A stretch of DNA of 64,000 nt from Hymenobacter duratus (GCF_014698995.1 NZ_JACWZZ010000002.1:806001-870000); one strand, 5' to 3'; shown: positions 35,365 through 44,573, counted from the stretch's first letter. The notes: generated from the sequence alone by a model not told the origin. Made by a program: numbers and translations.

Positions 35365-35874
35365 ATGCCTTTCGATAAGTCACACTACATAGCTGAAATG
35401 AAAGCTATGGTAACTATAGCAATTCAACGAATGAGAGTTGAATACAGAGACTATGAAGTCTACACCATGAGCATATGGACTGACCCTAACGAAGGTACCA
35501 GCTCTATTAACTTCGACAGCAAGACTCATTCAGATCAACTAGCCAATCATTATAATCAGTTAATACAAAAGCATTATGATAGCTATATAGAAAAAGGAGA
35601 TTATGAAAAAGCCAAATTGTATGCTCCTGTGGAAAGCAGAAACGATAATCCAGCTGTTTTTGAGCTTGCTGATTTCGTAGAGACTCAGCATGTAGGGATA
35701 GAACTCAATTGGGAATATGAGTCAGATGGAAAATGCTGGAATATACTAACTCCACTTCTGCAGGAAGTAGGCGATTATGCTTTCGAACAAGTAAAAATTC
35801 TTAAGCTACATTCTGATTTTGAGTTAGCAGTGAACGGTCCCAACGACTGGTATGAATTAACTTGGCCGAAATAA
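35365..35874 (+). CDS. Unknown protein, immunity-like, low GC
   Basis: 169 residues, soluble, acidic, aromatic-rich (YEVYTMSIWTDPNEGTSSIN at about 31-50; FELAVNGPNDWYELTW at the end). The nucleotide sequence is markedly AT-rich relative to the surrounding genes. Size, acidity and location next to a barstar homologue suggest an immunity protein of a contact-dependent or polymorphic toxin, but I recognise no specific family. It begins about 50 nt after the ABC exporter. Confidence 0.6.
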   Translation: MPFDKSHYIAEMKAMVTIAIQRMRVEYRDYEVYTMSIWTDPNEGTSSINFDSKTHSDQLANHYNQLIQKHYDSYIEKGDYEKAKLYAPVESRNDNPAVFELADFVETQHVGIELNWEYESDGKCWNILTPLLQEVGDYAFEQVKILKLHSDFELAVNGPNDWYELTWPK

Positions 35875-35979
35875 TAGCATCAGCAACGAAAAGGTCAAAC
35901 TGGGTGTAGAGGCAATGCTCGTAGCTGAATGAATAATATGCTTGAATAGCCTTTCTGTAAATTGTTATAGCACGTTTGC

Positions 35980-36285
35980 ATGGTCAATTCAGACTACAAC
36001 ACTATGACCCTCGACCTCACCGGTATTACCAGCAAGGCCGCTATTCACCAGCTGTTCAAGGAAAAGCTGGGCTTTGAAGAGTGGTACGGACCGAGTTGGG
36101 ACGCCTTCTGGGATTCTATCATAGCTATAGTGGAAATGCCACCGCTGCTGACGCTGACCAACTGGCAGGAGTTTGCCAAGCATTGCCCCCGCGACATGGA
36201 GATTCTGCGGCAGGTAATCGAGGATTACGCGGAGGAAATGGCGCCCAAGCGCATTGTGTTGGCCTCAAGCCCAAACACGAAGTAA
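35980..36285 (+). CDS. Barstar-family (barnase inhibitor) protein
   Basis: 101 residues. The barstar plan is clear: LDLTGITSKAAIHQLFKEKLG, then FEEWYGPSWDAFWDSIIAI, with the acidic and aromatic residues (Tyr, Trp-Asp, Trp-Asp) that in barstar block the active site of a ribonuclease, and a C-terminal RDMEILRQVIEDYAEE helix. The start could instead be the ATG at 36004. No barnase-type RNase lies in the window, so the inhibitor is an orphan, either for protection from neighbours or left from a lost toxin module. Confidence 0.85.
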   Translation: MVNSDYNTMTLDLTGITSKAAIHQLFKEKLGFEEWYGPSWDAFWDSIIAIVEMPPLLTLTNWQEFAKHCPRDMEILRQVIEDYAEEMAPKRIVLASSPNTK

Positions 36286-36363
36286 GACAATCCGGGTGTT
36301 CGGCTGTTGTAACAGCTTGTGCCGTACTAGAAGCGGTATTTCTGAACTTTCGAACCCCAGCAT

Positions 36364-37434
36364 ATGAGCAATATTGCCCTTGTGGTAGGTGCCAGCGGCA
36401 TCATCGGCAGCAACCTGGCCCGCGAGCTACTGGCCCACAACTGGACCACCTACGGCTTGGCCCGCACTCCCCGCCCCGACGACGTACCCGGCCTGCACCC
36501 CGTCGCTACCGACCTGCTCGACCCCGCCAGCCTGCAAACTGCGCTGGCTGACCTCGCGCCTACCCACATATTCATCACCAGCTGGATGCGGCAGGATACC
36601 GAGGCCGAAAACATCCGTGTGAATAGCCTGATGGTACGCAACCTGCTGGATGCGCTGGCGCCCCAACACTCGGTGCAGCATGTGGCGCTGGTAACGGGCC
36701 TCAAGCACTACCTGGGGCCATTTGAGGCCTATGTAAGCGGCGGCGTGGCTCCGCCTACTCCGTTGCGCGAGGAGCAGCCCCGCCTCCCCCTCGACAACTT
36801 CTACTACGCCCAGGAAGATGAGGTGTATGCCGCTGCGGCCCGCGACGGGTTTACGTGGAGCATCCACCGGCCGCACACCATCATTGGGAAGGCCGTGGGC
36901 AACCTCATGAACCTGGGCACCACGCTGGCCGTGTACGCCAGCATCTGCAAGGAAACCGGCCGGCCCTTCCGCTGGCCTGGCTCCGAAGCCCAATGGAACG
37001 GCCTCTCCGACGTAACGGACGCCCGCATCATTGCCCAGCAGTTGCGCTGGGCCGCTACTGCCGAAACTGCCCGCAACGAGGCCTTCAACATTGTAAACGG
37101 CGACATATTTCGCTGGAGCTGGCTGTGGCCGCGCCTGGCCGCGTGGTTTGGCGTAGAAGCCGTGGGCTTCGATGGCACCGTGCATCCGCTGGAGGCCGAG
37201 CTGGCTAATGACGGTGCCGTGTGGCGCGAAATTGCCGGGCGCCATCAGCTGCAGGAAGCCGACCTCAGTCGCCTTGCCTCGCCGTGGCACACCGACCTGG
37301 ACCTGGGCCGCCCCATCGAAGTAATGACCGACATGACCAACAGCCGTAAGCGCGGTTTCCTGGCCTACCAGTCCACCGAGGACTCCTTCTTCGACCTGTT
37401 TGAGCAGCTGCGCACTGACCGGCTGATTCCCTAG
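36364..37434 (+). CDS. SDR oxidoreductase of the PRISE (progesterone 5-beta-reductase/iridoid synthase-like) type
   Basis: 356 residues, extended SDR with NADPH-binding VVGASGIIGSNLARELL at the N-terminus. Instead of the normal YxxxK it carries TGLKHYLGPFE (Lys114) and NFYYAQEDEV (Tyr147/Tyr148), the two motifs that define PRISE enzymes, which reduce activated C=C bonds of enones in plants and some bacteria. In plants these act on steroids and iridoids; in bacteria the natural substrate is unknown. The C-terminal part (about 200-356) has the PRISE-type substrate domain. Single gene, no pathway partners nearby. Confidence 0.85.
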   Translation: MSNIALVVGASGIIGSNLARELLAHNWTTYGLARTPRPDDVPGLHPVATDLLDPASLQTALADLAPTHIFITSWMRQDTEAENIRVNSLMVRNLLDALAPQHSVQHVALVTGLKHYLGPFEAYVSGGVAPPTPLREEQPRLPLDNFYYAQEDEVYAAAARDGFTWSIHRPHTIIGKAVGNLMNLGTTLAVYASICKETGRPFRWPGSEAQWNGLSDVTDARIIAQQLRWAATAETARNEAFNIVNGDIFRWSWLWPRLAAWFGVEAVGFDGTVHPLEAELANDGAVWREIAGRHQLQEADLSRLASPWHTDLDLGRPIEVMTDMTNSRKRGFLAYQSTEDSFFDLFEQLRTDRLIP

Positions 37435-37771
37435 AAAAGCCGACACAGCCTATTACAGCGGCCTCAGTGAATCTTAGCAGCTTGGCTACGACTCGCTGAA
37501 GCCGTTTTGGCTTGATTTCGCGCTTGGCTAGCCACAGTTTAGCGGCTTGTTCTTTTGGTTTCGCATGAGTCAGCTTACCACAGGCGCTGTTATCTGGTTT
37601 CGGCGGGCTTGAAAGTCTCTTTTCCTCCAGAATTGGTAATCCGGGCATCATCAGCAAGTGGTTGGTTTGTGTACTGGAGCGCATAAAGACTCTTCTCCTA
37701 TCTGGCAGTCTAGCCGAAGGATAGCTACCTTTCCGGGCTCCTGAACCTGTTCAGCCCATCAACTGCACCAC
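37435..37771. other. Gene-free stretch after the PRISE gene
   Basis: 337 bp. A minus-strand frame opens here (MRSSTQTNHLLMMPGLPILE...) and reads a Lys/Arg-rich peptide, but it runs on into the antisense of the PRISE gene and I cannot match it to a family. No terminator-like hairpin stands out. Confidence 0.4.
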
Positions 37772-38833
37772 GTGCTTCATTTCGCTTTCCTTACCATAAG
37801 ACTTACGGGGGCGCGGCGTTTCAACTGCCTGCTGCCCCTTGTTCTGGCGCTACACGCCGTCCTGGCTAGTGCCCAAAACGCTCCGCTTGCCCTCCAGCCC
37901 ATTAGTCTGCCACAGGAAATTGCGGACCGTAACAATCAGTTTTCCGGGCTTTATATCCACCACCATCAGCTGCTCCTGCTGTCGGAGAGCCGCCTGCAGG
38001 AGCGCGCCGAGCCGAAAGTATATGGCCTGGACCTCGCCAGCCTGGACCGCCAGCTAGCCGGCCGCTCGAAGGAACTGGCCTATAAAAAATACACCATCCG
38101 AGGGCTGGATGCGGTGAGAACCAAGCTCGACAGCGCGGGCACTATTTACGAAGGACTGGAAGGCCTGACTATGCTGGACGGTATGCTGTACTTTTCCATC
38201 GAAACGGCTACCGCTTCGGCATATTGCTACCTGGTGAGAGGGCGCCTAGATGATGCCCAGGCTATCATCACGCTGGATAGCGGGTACCTACTGCCCCTGG
38301 CAAAACCGACTCTTCCCAACGGCACGCACATCTACAATGCCGGTTTCGAGGGGCTGGAAAGCCACGGCCAGAACCTGTTGCTACTCTTTGAATACAACTA
38401 CTTCCCGCAAGGCAACTATGCCCTGGCATTGCCTGGCGCGGCAGCCACTGCTACTACTTTGCGCCACGTGCCGCTCCCCCCGGTGCCTTTCCGCGTAACG
38501 GATTTGGTACGGGAGGGCAAAAACCGCTTCACCGCCATCAATTACTTCTACAACGGCCCCGATGACAGCGTGTACCGCCCCGCGCTTATCGACCCAGCTA
38601 CCCGCCTTATTCGGCAGGATTCCAGCTACCAGAACTACTGCCGGCTCATCAGCCTACGCTACAAACGCCACGCGCTGCGTTGGAAGCCGCTGTTTGAGTT
38701 GCCCAGAGAATACATGACGTACAACTGGGAAGGACTAGCGGCGCACCGTGGAGGATATTTTCTGATCAACGACAAATACGGTCCGTCCAATCAATCTATC
38801 CTACTTTACGTCCGAAAAAAAGGCCGCAAGTAA
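37772..38833 (+). CDS. Secreted beta-propeller-like protein of unknown function
   Basis: 353 residues with an N-terminal signal (hydrophobic LLPLVLALHAVLASAQ near 20-35). The mature protein has repeated beta strands of the type GLYIHHHQLLLLSE, YEGLEGLTMLDGMLYFSIET, and FEGLESHGQNLLLLFEY, ending NWEGLAAHRGGYFLINDKY. Repeating (N/Y)EGL..... ..L...D/E units are found in esterase-like phytase and SdiA-regulated propellers; this is a resemblance, not an assignment. Likely periplasmic. Confidence 0.6.
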   Translation: MLHFAFLTIRLTGARRFNCLLPLVLALHAVLASAQNAPLALQPISLPQEIADRNNQFSGLYIHHHQLLLLSESRLQERAEPKVYGLDLASLDRQLAGRSKELAYKKYTIRGLDAVRTKLDSAGTIYEGLEGLTMLDGMLYFSIETATASAYCYLVRGRLDDAQAIITLDSGYLLPLAKPTLPNGTHIYNAGFEGLESHGQNLLLLFEYNYFPQGNYALALPGAAATATTLRHVPLPPVPFRVTDLVREGKNRFTAINYFYNGPDDSVYRPALIDPATRLIRQDSSYQNYCRLISLRYKRHALRWKPLFELPREYMTYNWEGLAAHRGGYFLINDKYGPSNQSILLYVRKKGRK

Positions 38834-39022
38834 GCTTACGCCGAGTACCGTCTGTTCCTCTCAGGCCCTAGCATACCACATTCGTGTTGCCATCGGCAAG
38901 AAAAAGTGGCGGGCGGAGCAGGCGGTAGTGGTTGAATCTGAGTGGGAGCCGTAAACACAACAGGCGCGGGATTTTTCCGCGCTTCGCCCCGCGGCGGAAC
39001 TCTGTACCCGGCATTTGCTTCC

Positions 39023-39721
39023 ATGCACAACTTCACTGTAGAACGCCTCACATTCGATACGCTTACTGAACTACCCAATTCCTGGCAGCCCGCTGACTAC
39101 AAAGCCATTCTGCGCAAAACTGGCTACGACAACCCCGACGAAATTGCGGCCGACGAGCTGACTGCCATGGCCCAGATGGCCCTCACCGACCTGGAGCCGA
39201 CCGAAGCGGCCCAACTGGTGCTGGAATACCTGTTTGAAGACCAACTCAGCAGCGGCCAGATCGAAAACCTGGCCCACCAGATGCTGACCGAAAAACTGTG
39301 GGAAGAAAACCCGGAGCTAGACCAGCACGAAGGCTTTTTTAAAGCCACCCAACTGCTTTATACCGCCTACAATGGCAAGTTTCCCAGGGCCGAAGCGGTG
39401 CAGTTTCAGGTGAAGCTCACGGCTGAAAATCCCGAAGCCCTGGCCCTGTTTGATACCGCTCCGGAAGCGCCGCTTCTGCGGCTGCTGGCCCAGGGCATGC
39501 CTGATAACACGCTGCTCAAACGCCTGTTTCACGAGCAGCTCGACGGCACCAGTTTCCCGGAAGCGCCCAACATCATCTGGCAGCTGACACCTTCGCAGAA
39601 AACGGCTACGTCTGTTGTGTTCGAGGTAGTCAGTTCGGCCTATTGGCTCGATGATTTCAAATACGCCGACACGTACCAGGCCGCCACGCAACCCGATGTA
39701 ACACCAGAAGAAGCCGCCTGA
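39023..39721 (+). CDS. Conserved-looking cytoplasmic protein of unknown function
   Basis: 232 residues, acidic, helical, no signal. Notable stretches are MHNFTVERLTFDTLTELPNS, EPTEAAQLVLEYLFEDQLSS and a C-terminal TATSVVFEVVSSAYWLDDFKY. I do not recognise a family. The ATG at 39023 is preferred to the first ATG-like start of the frame at 38942, which has a Gly/Arg-rich unlikely extension. Normal codon use. Confidence 0.65.
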   Translation: MHNFTVERLTFDTLTELPNSWQPADYKAILRKTGYDNPDEIAADELTAMAQMALTDLEPTEAAQLVLEYLFEDQLSSGQIENLAHQMLTEKLWEENPELDQHEGFFKATQLLYTAYNGKFPRAEAVQFQVKLTAENPEALALFDTAPEAPLLRLLAQGMPDNTLLKRLFHEQLDGTSFPEAPNIIWQLTPSQKTATSVVFEVVSSAYWLDDFKYADTYQAATQPDVTPEEAA

Positions 39722-39855
39722 CACAGGAGGCCAGTTTTTTGCTGACCAAAAACTACGAGGCAGGCCTATAGGGGACTTGCCTCGTCGCTTTTATGGCTGT
39801 TCCCCATATTTGCAGCTGTGTACTTGTCTATTCATCAAATCCTTCCCCTGGCTAT

Positions 39856-40263
39856 ATGACCACCTCACTAAAGCGCGGCGACGGTAGCGTGTACCTTACC
39901 GTGGAGCGCAACCGGCCGGCCGGCTGGATTCATGCCCGCTGGTACGGTCGCCAGACGCTGAGCACCGTGATAGACGGCGGCCTGACCTACGTCGACATGC
40001 TCCGCGAAGAACCCTGCTCGAAACTGCTCAACGACCACCGGGACCTGATTGGCACCTTCACCGACGCCAACGACTGGATTGAACAGGTCTGGACTCCCCT
40101 CATTATGGGAGCCGGGCTGCGCTCTTTCGCCCAAGTGCTTTCCCCCGATATTTTCGGCCAACTTTCCATCGAGAATCTGCAGCTCCGCATTGGTGGCTTG
40201 CTTCACATGCACATGTTTGATAGCTTGGAATCGGCTCAGATCTGGCTGCAGGACCAAGAATAG
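39856..40263 (+). CDS. STAS/SpoIIAA-like protein of unknown function
   Basis: 135 residues. A short alternating strand/helix protein: DGSVYLTVERNRPAGWIHAR, DHRDLIGTFTDANDWIEQVW, LRIGGLLHMHMFDSLESAQI. The size and final helix after LHMHMFDSLESA resemble the UspA-independent STAS-like proteins common in Bacteroidota, where the last helix begins ..S.E.A..WL; this is a weak analogy. No signal peptide from the ATG at 39856; the longer upstream frame contains a hydrophobic segment that is probably not translated. Confidence 0.55.
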   Translation: MTTSLKRGDGSVYLTVERNRPAGWIHARWYGRQTLSTVIDGGLTYVDMLREEPCSKLLNDHRDLIGTFTDANDWIEQVWTPLIMGAGLRSFAQVLSPDIFGQLSIENLQLRIGGLLHMHMFDSLESAQIWLQDQE

Positions 40264-40323
40264 ACCGTCCTCATAATTACTTTCATCATTCTATACATTC
40301 TAAGATCAGCTGTCTATACCAGT

Positions 40324-41391
40324 ATGCCTATTCAATCTAGTATCTCCCGATTTCGGGCATACAGCACCATGTTAGCGTTGGTCAGCAGTATTGCCAGCAC
40401 CCACGCCCAGACGCCGGAAGAAGCTGGCAAGCTCTACGTGAGCGGCCAGCTGGACCAGCTTATCGCGCAGGGCGAAGCATCATTGCGCAAAAACGACCAG
40501 CAGCCCATCCTGCACTTGTTCGTGGGCCGGGCCTATGCCGACCAGAACCGTTTCTCAGAGGCAATTCCGCACTTGGAAAAGAGCCTCCAGGCCCCCGCTG
40601 GCACCGATGGCGTGAAAGTGTGGAGCCTGGGCTATTTGGGCACTTCCTACTACTTCACCGACCAGCCAGGCAAAGCGCAAGTGGCCTTGGAGGAGTGCGT
40701 GGCCATCAACAACACCCAAAACGCCACCAAATATGCCCAGCGCCGACTGCAGGGCTACCAACTGCTACCGTTTTATGCGGGCTGGAAAGTGGTGGAAACG
40801 GCGCATCTGCGGCTGCACTTCCAGTCGCCGGAGCAGGTGACGGACCTGGCGCAGTACGCCGCCGAGCGGGAGCAGGCGTATCAGGCCATCAGCCAGAAAT
40901 TCCCAGCTTCACTTTCCAAGAAAATCGACTTCTACGTCTGGAACAATAAGGCCGATGCTAAGCCGCTGTTGCAGCGGGAGCTGGGATTTGCCGTGCCGGA
41001 AGCCATGCTGCTGAATGCTCGCCAGGGCCAGACCCGGGGCCACGAGCTGGCGCACGTGCTGGTGCAGCACAGCCTGCAGCCAGTCCAGCGGGCTAAGCTG
41101 ATTAACGAGGGCATTGCGGTATACCTGGACCAGACCAGCACCAACCGCATGCAACGCGCCCAGCAGTTCGCGCAGGGCCGCGCCGATGTGTGGCGCCTCT
41201 GGGAGCACCCTGAAGAAGCCGACGAAGGACAGCTGTACGCCGTGGGTGGTGCCCTGTTGGAATATCTGGCGGCCCATGCCACACCCGAGCAATTCCGGGC
41301 CCTCCTGAAAGACCAGCGGGCTGAGGCCAATCGCGCAACGCTGGGGCCGCTAGTAGCTGCTTTCGAGCAGGAGTTGGCTAAACCAGAATAA
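40324..41391 (+). CDS. Exported TPR and gluzincin (MA-like) peptidase
   Basis: 355 residues. N-terminal signal ending around SIASTHAQ (about 28), then two to three TPR units (LHLFVGRAYADQNRFSEAI, LGYLGTSYYFTDQPGKAQ), and a metallopeptidase core with HELAH (His240, Glu241, His244) and the distal Glu about 262 in NEGIAVYLD, an arrangement of the MA clan peptidase domain. The remaining C-terminus is helical. Substrate unknown; it may act on envelope proteins. It is convergent with the pectinesterase pair, 17 bp away and with no terminator between. Confidence 0.82.
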   Translation: MPIQSSISRFRAYSTMLALVSSIASTHAQTPEEAGKLYVSGQLDQLIAQGEASLRKNDQQPILHLFVGRAYADQNRFSEAIPHLEKSLQAPAGTDGVKVWSLGYLGTSYYFTDQPGKAQVALEECVAINNTQNATKYAQRRLQGYQLLPFYAGWKVVETAHLRLHFQSPEQVTDLAQYAAEREQAYQAISQKFPASLSKKIDFYVWNNKADAKPLLQRELGFAVPEAMLLNARQGQTRGHELAHVLVQHSLQPVQRAKLINEGIAVYLDQTSTNRMQRAQQFAQGRADVWRLWEHPEEADEGQLYAVGGALLEYLAAHATPEQFRALLKDQRAEANRATLGPLVAAFEQELAKPE

Positions 41392-41408
41392 GCCCGTGTT
41401 GAGCGACG

Positions 41409-42353
41409 CTATTTGCCCGGGTTCCAAGGTTGCTGACTAGCGAAGATGCGCTTGGGCGTATACTGCTTTGCTTCTTTGCCGGTGAGTTGCCGGGCCCATT
41501 CCACCCGCTTATCCAGGGCTGCGCCAGGGCCGGTGGAACGGTATTCGGCGTAGCGGGCGGTTTTTTCGTTTTCAGGGTTTTTCCAGTTGTCCCAGCCTTC
41601 GGGCCGGATGTGCGGGCCCATGTAGGTGCGCACATACACCGCGCTGCCATACGGCCGCCCCAGCGACACATTAGTGGCCAGCGTGGCATCAGCTTCCAGC
41701 CGACAATCCAGAAACACGAAGCCGTAGGGTTGCTCCTGCGGCGTGGAAGCCGCCGTGATATGGGAGTTCTTCTTGCTGACGATGGTGCAATGGTCGAAGA
41801 TGGCCGTGCTGGCCCCGAAGATGAAGTCGGTGGTGCCTTCGATGTGGCAATTCTGGAAATACTGACGGCTGTGGGCAGTAGCCAAAAACAGCGTGTCCTG
41901 GTCGCCGAGGATACGGCAGTTGCGGAAGGTGCACCGGTCGGCTTCTACGTGTAGGGCCACAGCTTGCCCGGCCGTGCGGCCGGCCGTATTCTGGAACGTC
42001 AGATTCTCGGCCGTGAAGTCGGCGCCCTGAATCAGGACTGAGTGCGAGGTGTAGGTGTTGATGGCGCCTTTGCCGCTGTGGTCGTCGAAAGTGAGAATGG
42101 TCTGGTCCCGGTCGTCGCCGATGAGCGAGATATGCACCTTCAGCACCGGCACCACCAGCTTTTCCTTATACACGCCCTTCCGAATACGAATCACGGTGCG
42201 GGTCGGCGACTAATTGGGCACGGCATCAATGGCCTCCTGCACCGTCCGGAACTGCCCGCTCCCGTCTTGCGCTACCACTATTTCGGCGGCCGGCCGGGCA
42301 TGCACGGCAAAGACGAACAGGAAAAGCAGCAGGCTGAGTACGGTGGATTTCAT
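41409..42353 (-). pseudogene. Pectinesterase (CE8), interrupted by an in-frame TAG
   Basis: From an ATG at 42353 the frame encodes a signal peptide (MKSTVLSLLLFLFVFAVHA), the EIVVAQDGSGQFRTVQEAID strand and then a TAG at codon 48 (42210-42212), after which the same frame continues with TRTVIRIRKGVYKEKL and runs to the normal end, so there is no frameshift. Family motifs persist: GxYxEK, QAVAL, DQDTLF, DFIFG, LGRPYG (Trp of the usual LGRPW replaced by Tyr). The downstream gene is intact and closely similar. A single nonsense mutation therefore interrupts an otherwise complete second copy; a restart downstream would lack the signal peptide. Confidence 0.85.
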
Positions 42354-42396
42354 AGGTAAGCGGGGCAAACTGCTTGTTGGCGTTGAATAGTGGAGG

Positions 42397-43389
42397 TTAT
42401 TCTTTGGTCGGGTCCCAGCCGCGCAGGACGTTGGGCAGGGTATACTGCCTGGCTTCTGCTTCGGTGAGCTGCTTGGCCCACGCCACCCGCTTAGCGGGCG
42501 CCGCACCGGGGCCGCGGCTCTGGTACTCGGCGTAGCGGGCGGTTTGCTTGTTGCTTTCCTTTTCCCAATGGTCCCAGCCTTCGGGTTTGATCTGCGTGCC
42601 CAGCTCGCAGCTCAGGAAAACCGTTTTGGCGTATGGCCGCCAGGGCCGGCCAAGGTAGAAGCTGCCAGCCGGCGCGTCGCCGGTGATTCTGCACCGGTTG
42701 AACACGTAGCCGTAGCGGGTGCTGTCGGGCGTGGAAGCGGCCGTCACGAAGCCGCTGGTTTTGCAGAAAATGGTGCAGCTCTCAAACCACGCCGTGCTGC
42801 TGCCGAAGATGAAATCCACGGTACCCTCGATGTAGCAGTCCTGGTAATACTGGCGGCTGCCGTAGCCGTAGGTATATAGCGTGTCCTGAAAACCCAGGAA
42901 GCGGCAGTTTTTGAACCGCGCCTTGTCGCCGGCTACCCATAGGGCTACCGCCTGCCCCACCGGCCCCGACGAATTCTGGAATGTCAGGTTTTCAGCCGTG
43001 AAATCGGGGCCGTAGATGTAGCAGCTGGCCGAGCCGGACGTGCCTTTGTCTTCGCCGAAGATGTTTTTCTTCTGGTTGTAGTCGTCGTAGGTGAGGATGG
43101 TTTTTTCGCGGTCCTCGCCCACTATTTTCACGAAATGCTTGGAGCCGGCCAGTAGCAGCTTCTCCTTGTACACACCCTTTTTGATGAAGATGGTCGTGAC
43201 TTTCTTCCGGAAATCAGGCACGGCGTTGAAGGCTTCCTGCACCGTCCGGAACTGCCCGCTGCCGTCCTGCGCCACCACAAAATCGTAGGATGGCGGGGCA
43301 CCAACTGCCCGGCCCGGCGTGAGCCAGCACAGGGTCAGCAAAACCAACGCTAACAGACCGCAGAAGGCCTTGGCGGGGTACAATTTCAT
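42397..43389 (-). CDS. Pectinesterase (CE8 family), secreted
   Basis: 330 residues from an ATG at 43389, with a signal peptide (hydrophobic FCGLLALVLLTLCWLTPGRA). It would remove methyl groups from pectin homogalacturonan outside the cell, exposing it to lyases. The right-handed beta-helix carries all CE8 motifs: KKGVYKEKL, AENLTFQN, VGQAVALWV, GFQDTLY (catalytic Asp), GTVDFIFGSS (second catalytic Asp) and LGRPWRPYA (Arg and Trp). A T9SS tail is absent, so secretion past the outer membrane is not obvious. Tandem with the interrupted copy 43 nt downstream; no other pectin genes are in the window. Confidence 0.92.
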   Translation of the reverse strand: MKLYPAKAFCGLLALVLLTLCWLTPGRAVGAPPSYDFVVAQDGSGQFRTVQEAFNAVPDFRKKVTTIFIKKGVYKEKLLLAGSKHFVKIVGEDREKTILTYDDYNQKKNIFGEDKGTSGSASCYIYGPDFTAENLTFQNSSGPVGQAVALWVAGDKARFKNCRFLGFQDTLYTYGYGSRQYYQDCYIEGTVDFIFGSSTAWFESCTIFCKTSGFVTAASTPDSTRYGYVFNRCRITGDAPAGSFYLGRPWRPYAKTVFLSCELGTQIKPEGWDHWEKESNKQTARYAEYQSRGPGAAPAKRVAWAKQLTEAEARQYTLPNVLRGWDPTKE

Positions 43390-43550
43390 GCAAAAACAGG
43401 TGGGGTGGCGAGGGTTAACAACGGGCATGATACCGTAAACCCGCCGCTTATCAGCACCAATTCCGCGCTATTTCCGCGCAAACGTTGCCGGGAACGTTGC
43501 CACATGCCGAAAGCACCTGACGCCCAGAAACCTTTTGCCCAGGACCACAC

Positions 43551-43580
43551 AAAAAAGCCCGACCAACCGGCCGGGCTTTT
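43551..43580. terminator. Terminator between the pectinesterase region and fabI
   Basis: AAAAGCCCGGC-type arms (43553-43561 with 43572-43580, allowing the loop ACCAACCGG), A and T runs on both sides, 21 nt past the fabI stop in the minus direction. Confidence 0.75.
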
Positions 43581-43601
43581 GATTCATTGTGCAGCAGAAA
43601 C

Positions 43602-44423
43602 CTACGAATTGGCTTTCGACATCAGCTCTACAATCTCCTCGGAAATGCCGGTGGTGCTGAAGCCGCCGTCGTGCATGAGGTTCTGCATGGTCACGTAGCG
43701 AGTCAGGTCCGAAAACAGCGAAATGCAGTAATCGGCGCAGGCTTCGGCTGGAGCGTTGCCTAGTGGCGAGAGGCGGTTGGCGTACTCGTAGAACGCATCG
43801 AAGCCGCTGATACCAGTGCCGGCCGTGGTTTTGGTCGGCGACTGAGAGATGGTGTTCACGCGCACTTTCTTGAGTTTGCCAAGGCGCTGGCCGTAGCTAC
43901 GGGCAATGCTTTCGAGCACCGCTTTGGCCTGCGACATATCCGTGTAGTCGAGAAAAGCGCGTTGCGCGGCAATGTAGCTCAGGGCTACAGCCGAGCCCCA
44001 TTCGTTGAAGGCATCCTGCTTTTCGGCCACGGCCAGCATCTTGTGGAACGACAGCGCCGACACGTCCAGCGTCTTCTGGAACCACTCGTAGTTCAGCTCG
44101 CCGTAGTGCTTGCCCTTGCGGATGTTGGCGCTCATCCCGATGCTGTGCAGCACGAAATCCAGCTTGCCGCCAAAGTGCTCCTGCGCACCCGAAAACAGCT
44201 TCTCCAGGTCTTCCATGGAAGTAGCATCGGCCGGGATGATAGGCGCGTTGCACTGCTCGGCCAGCTTGTTGATTTCGCCCATGCGCATGGCCAGCGGGGC
44301 ATTGGTAAGTACAATGCGGGCACCTTCGGCGTGGGCCTTCAGGGCCACTTTCCAGGCAATGGATTCTTCGTTCAGCGCGCCGGAGATGATACCGACTTTG
44401 CCCGCGAGCAGGTTACTAGCCAT
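43602..44423 (-). CDS. fabI: Enoyl-[acyl-carrier-protein] reductase (NADH)
   Basis: 273 residues of the SDR superfamily FabI type. It carries out the last step of each fatty-acid elongation cycle. The start at 44423 gives the family opening ASNLLAGKVGIISGALNEESIAWKVAL with the NADH site; the longer frame upstream adds hydrophobic nonsense. The catalytic set reads SYIAAQRAFLDYTDMSQAKAVLE, corresponding to Tyr...Tyr-(6)-Lys of FabI, and SPTKTTAGTGISGFDAFYEY is the substrate loop. The intact set means triclosan-sensitive type, as in most Bacteroidota. It follows recN on the same strand. Confidence 0.94.
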   Translation of the reverse strand: MASNLLAGKVGIISGALNEESIAWKVALKAHAEGARIVLTNAPLAMRMGEINKLAEQCNAPIIPADATSMEDLEKLFSGAQEHFGGKLDFVLHSIGMSANIRKGKHYGELNYEWFQKTLDVSALSFHKMLAVAEKQDAFNEWGSAVALSYIAAQRAFLDYTDMSQAKAVLESIARSYGQRLGKLKKVRVNTISQSPTKTTAGTGISGFDAFYEYANRLSPLGNAPAEACADYCISLFSDLTRYVTMQNLMHDGGFSTTGISEEIVELMSKANS

Positions 44424-44507
44424 ATAGGGAGTGGGGAAATGTTGACGTTTGAAGTACAAAAGAGGCAAAAAAATAGAGAACGTCACGTTTCAGTAGCTTG
44501 AATAAAA

Positions 44508-44555
44508 AGAACGTCATTCCTCGACTACGCTCCACTTCGCTCGGAATGACGTTCT
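44508..44555. repeat. Short palindromic repeat after recN
   Basis: Perfect 13-bp arms AGAACGTCATTCC (44508-44520) and its complement (44543-44555), with a 22-nt CTACGCTCCACTTCGCTC-type interior that is partly self-complementary. It lies 19 nt past the recN stop in the minus direction and could double as a terminator. Different arm sequence from the 48067 family. Confidence 0.8.
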
Positions 44556-44573
44556 AATAATTCTTCGCTCCTT

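Noticed and set aside
37265..37684. Minus-strand gene of 139 aa after the PRISE gene
   Set aside because: Half of it is antisense to the PRISE gene; the Lys/Arg-rich part has no recognisable features. Could be reconsidered if transcription is seen.
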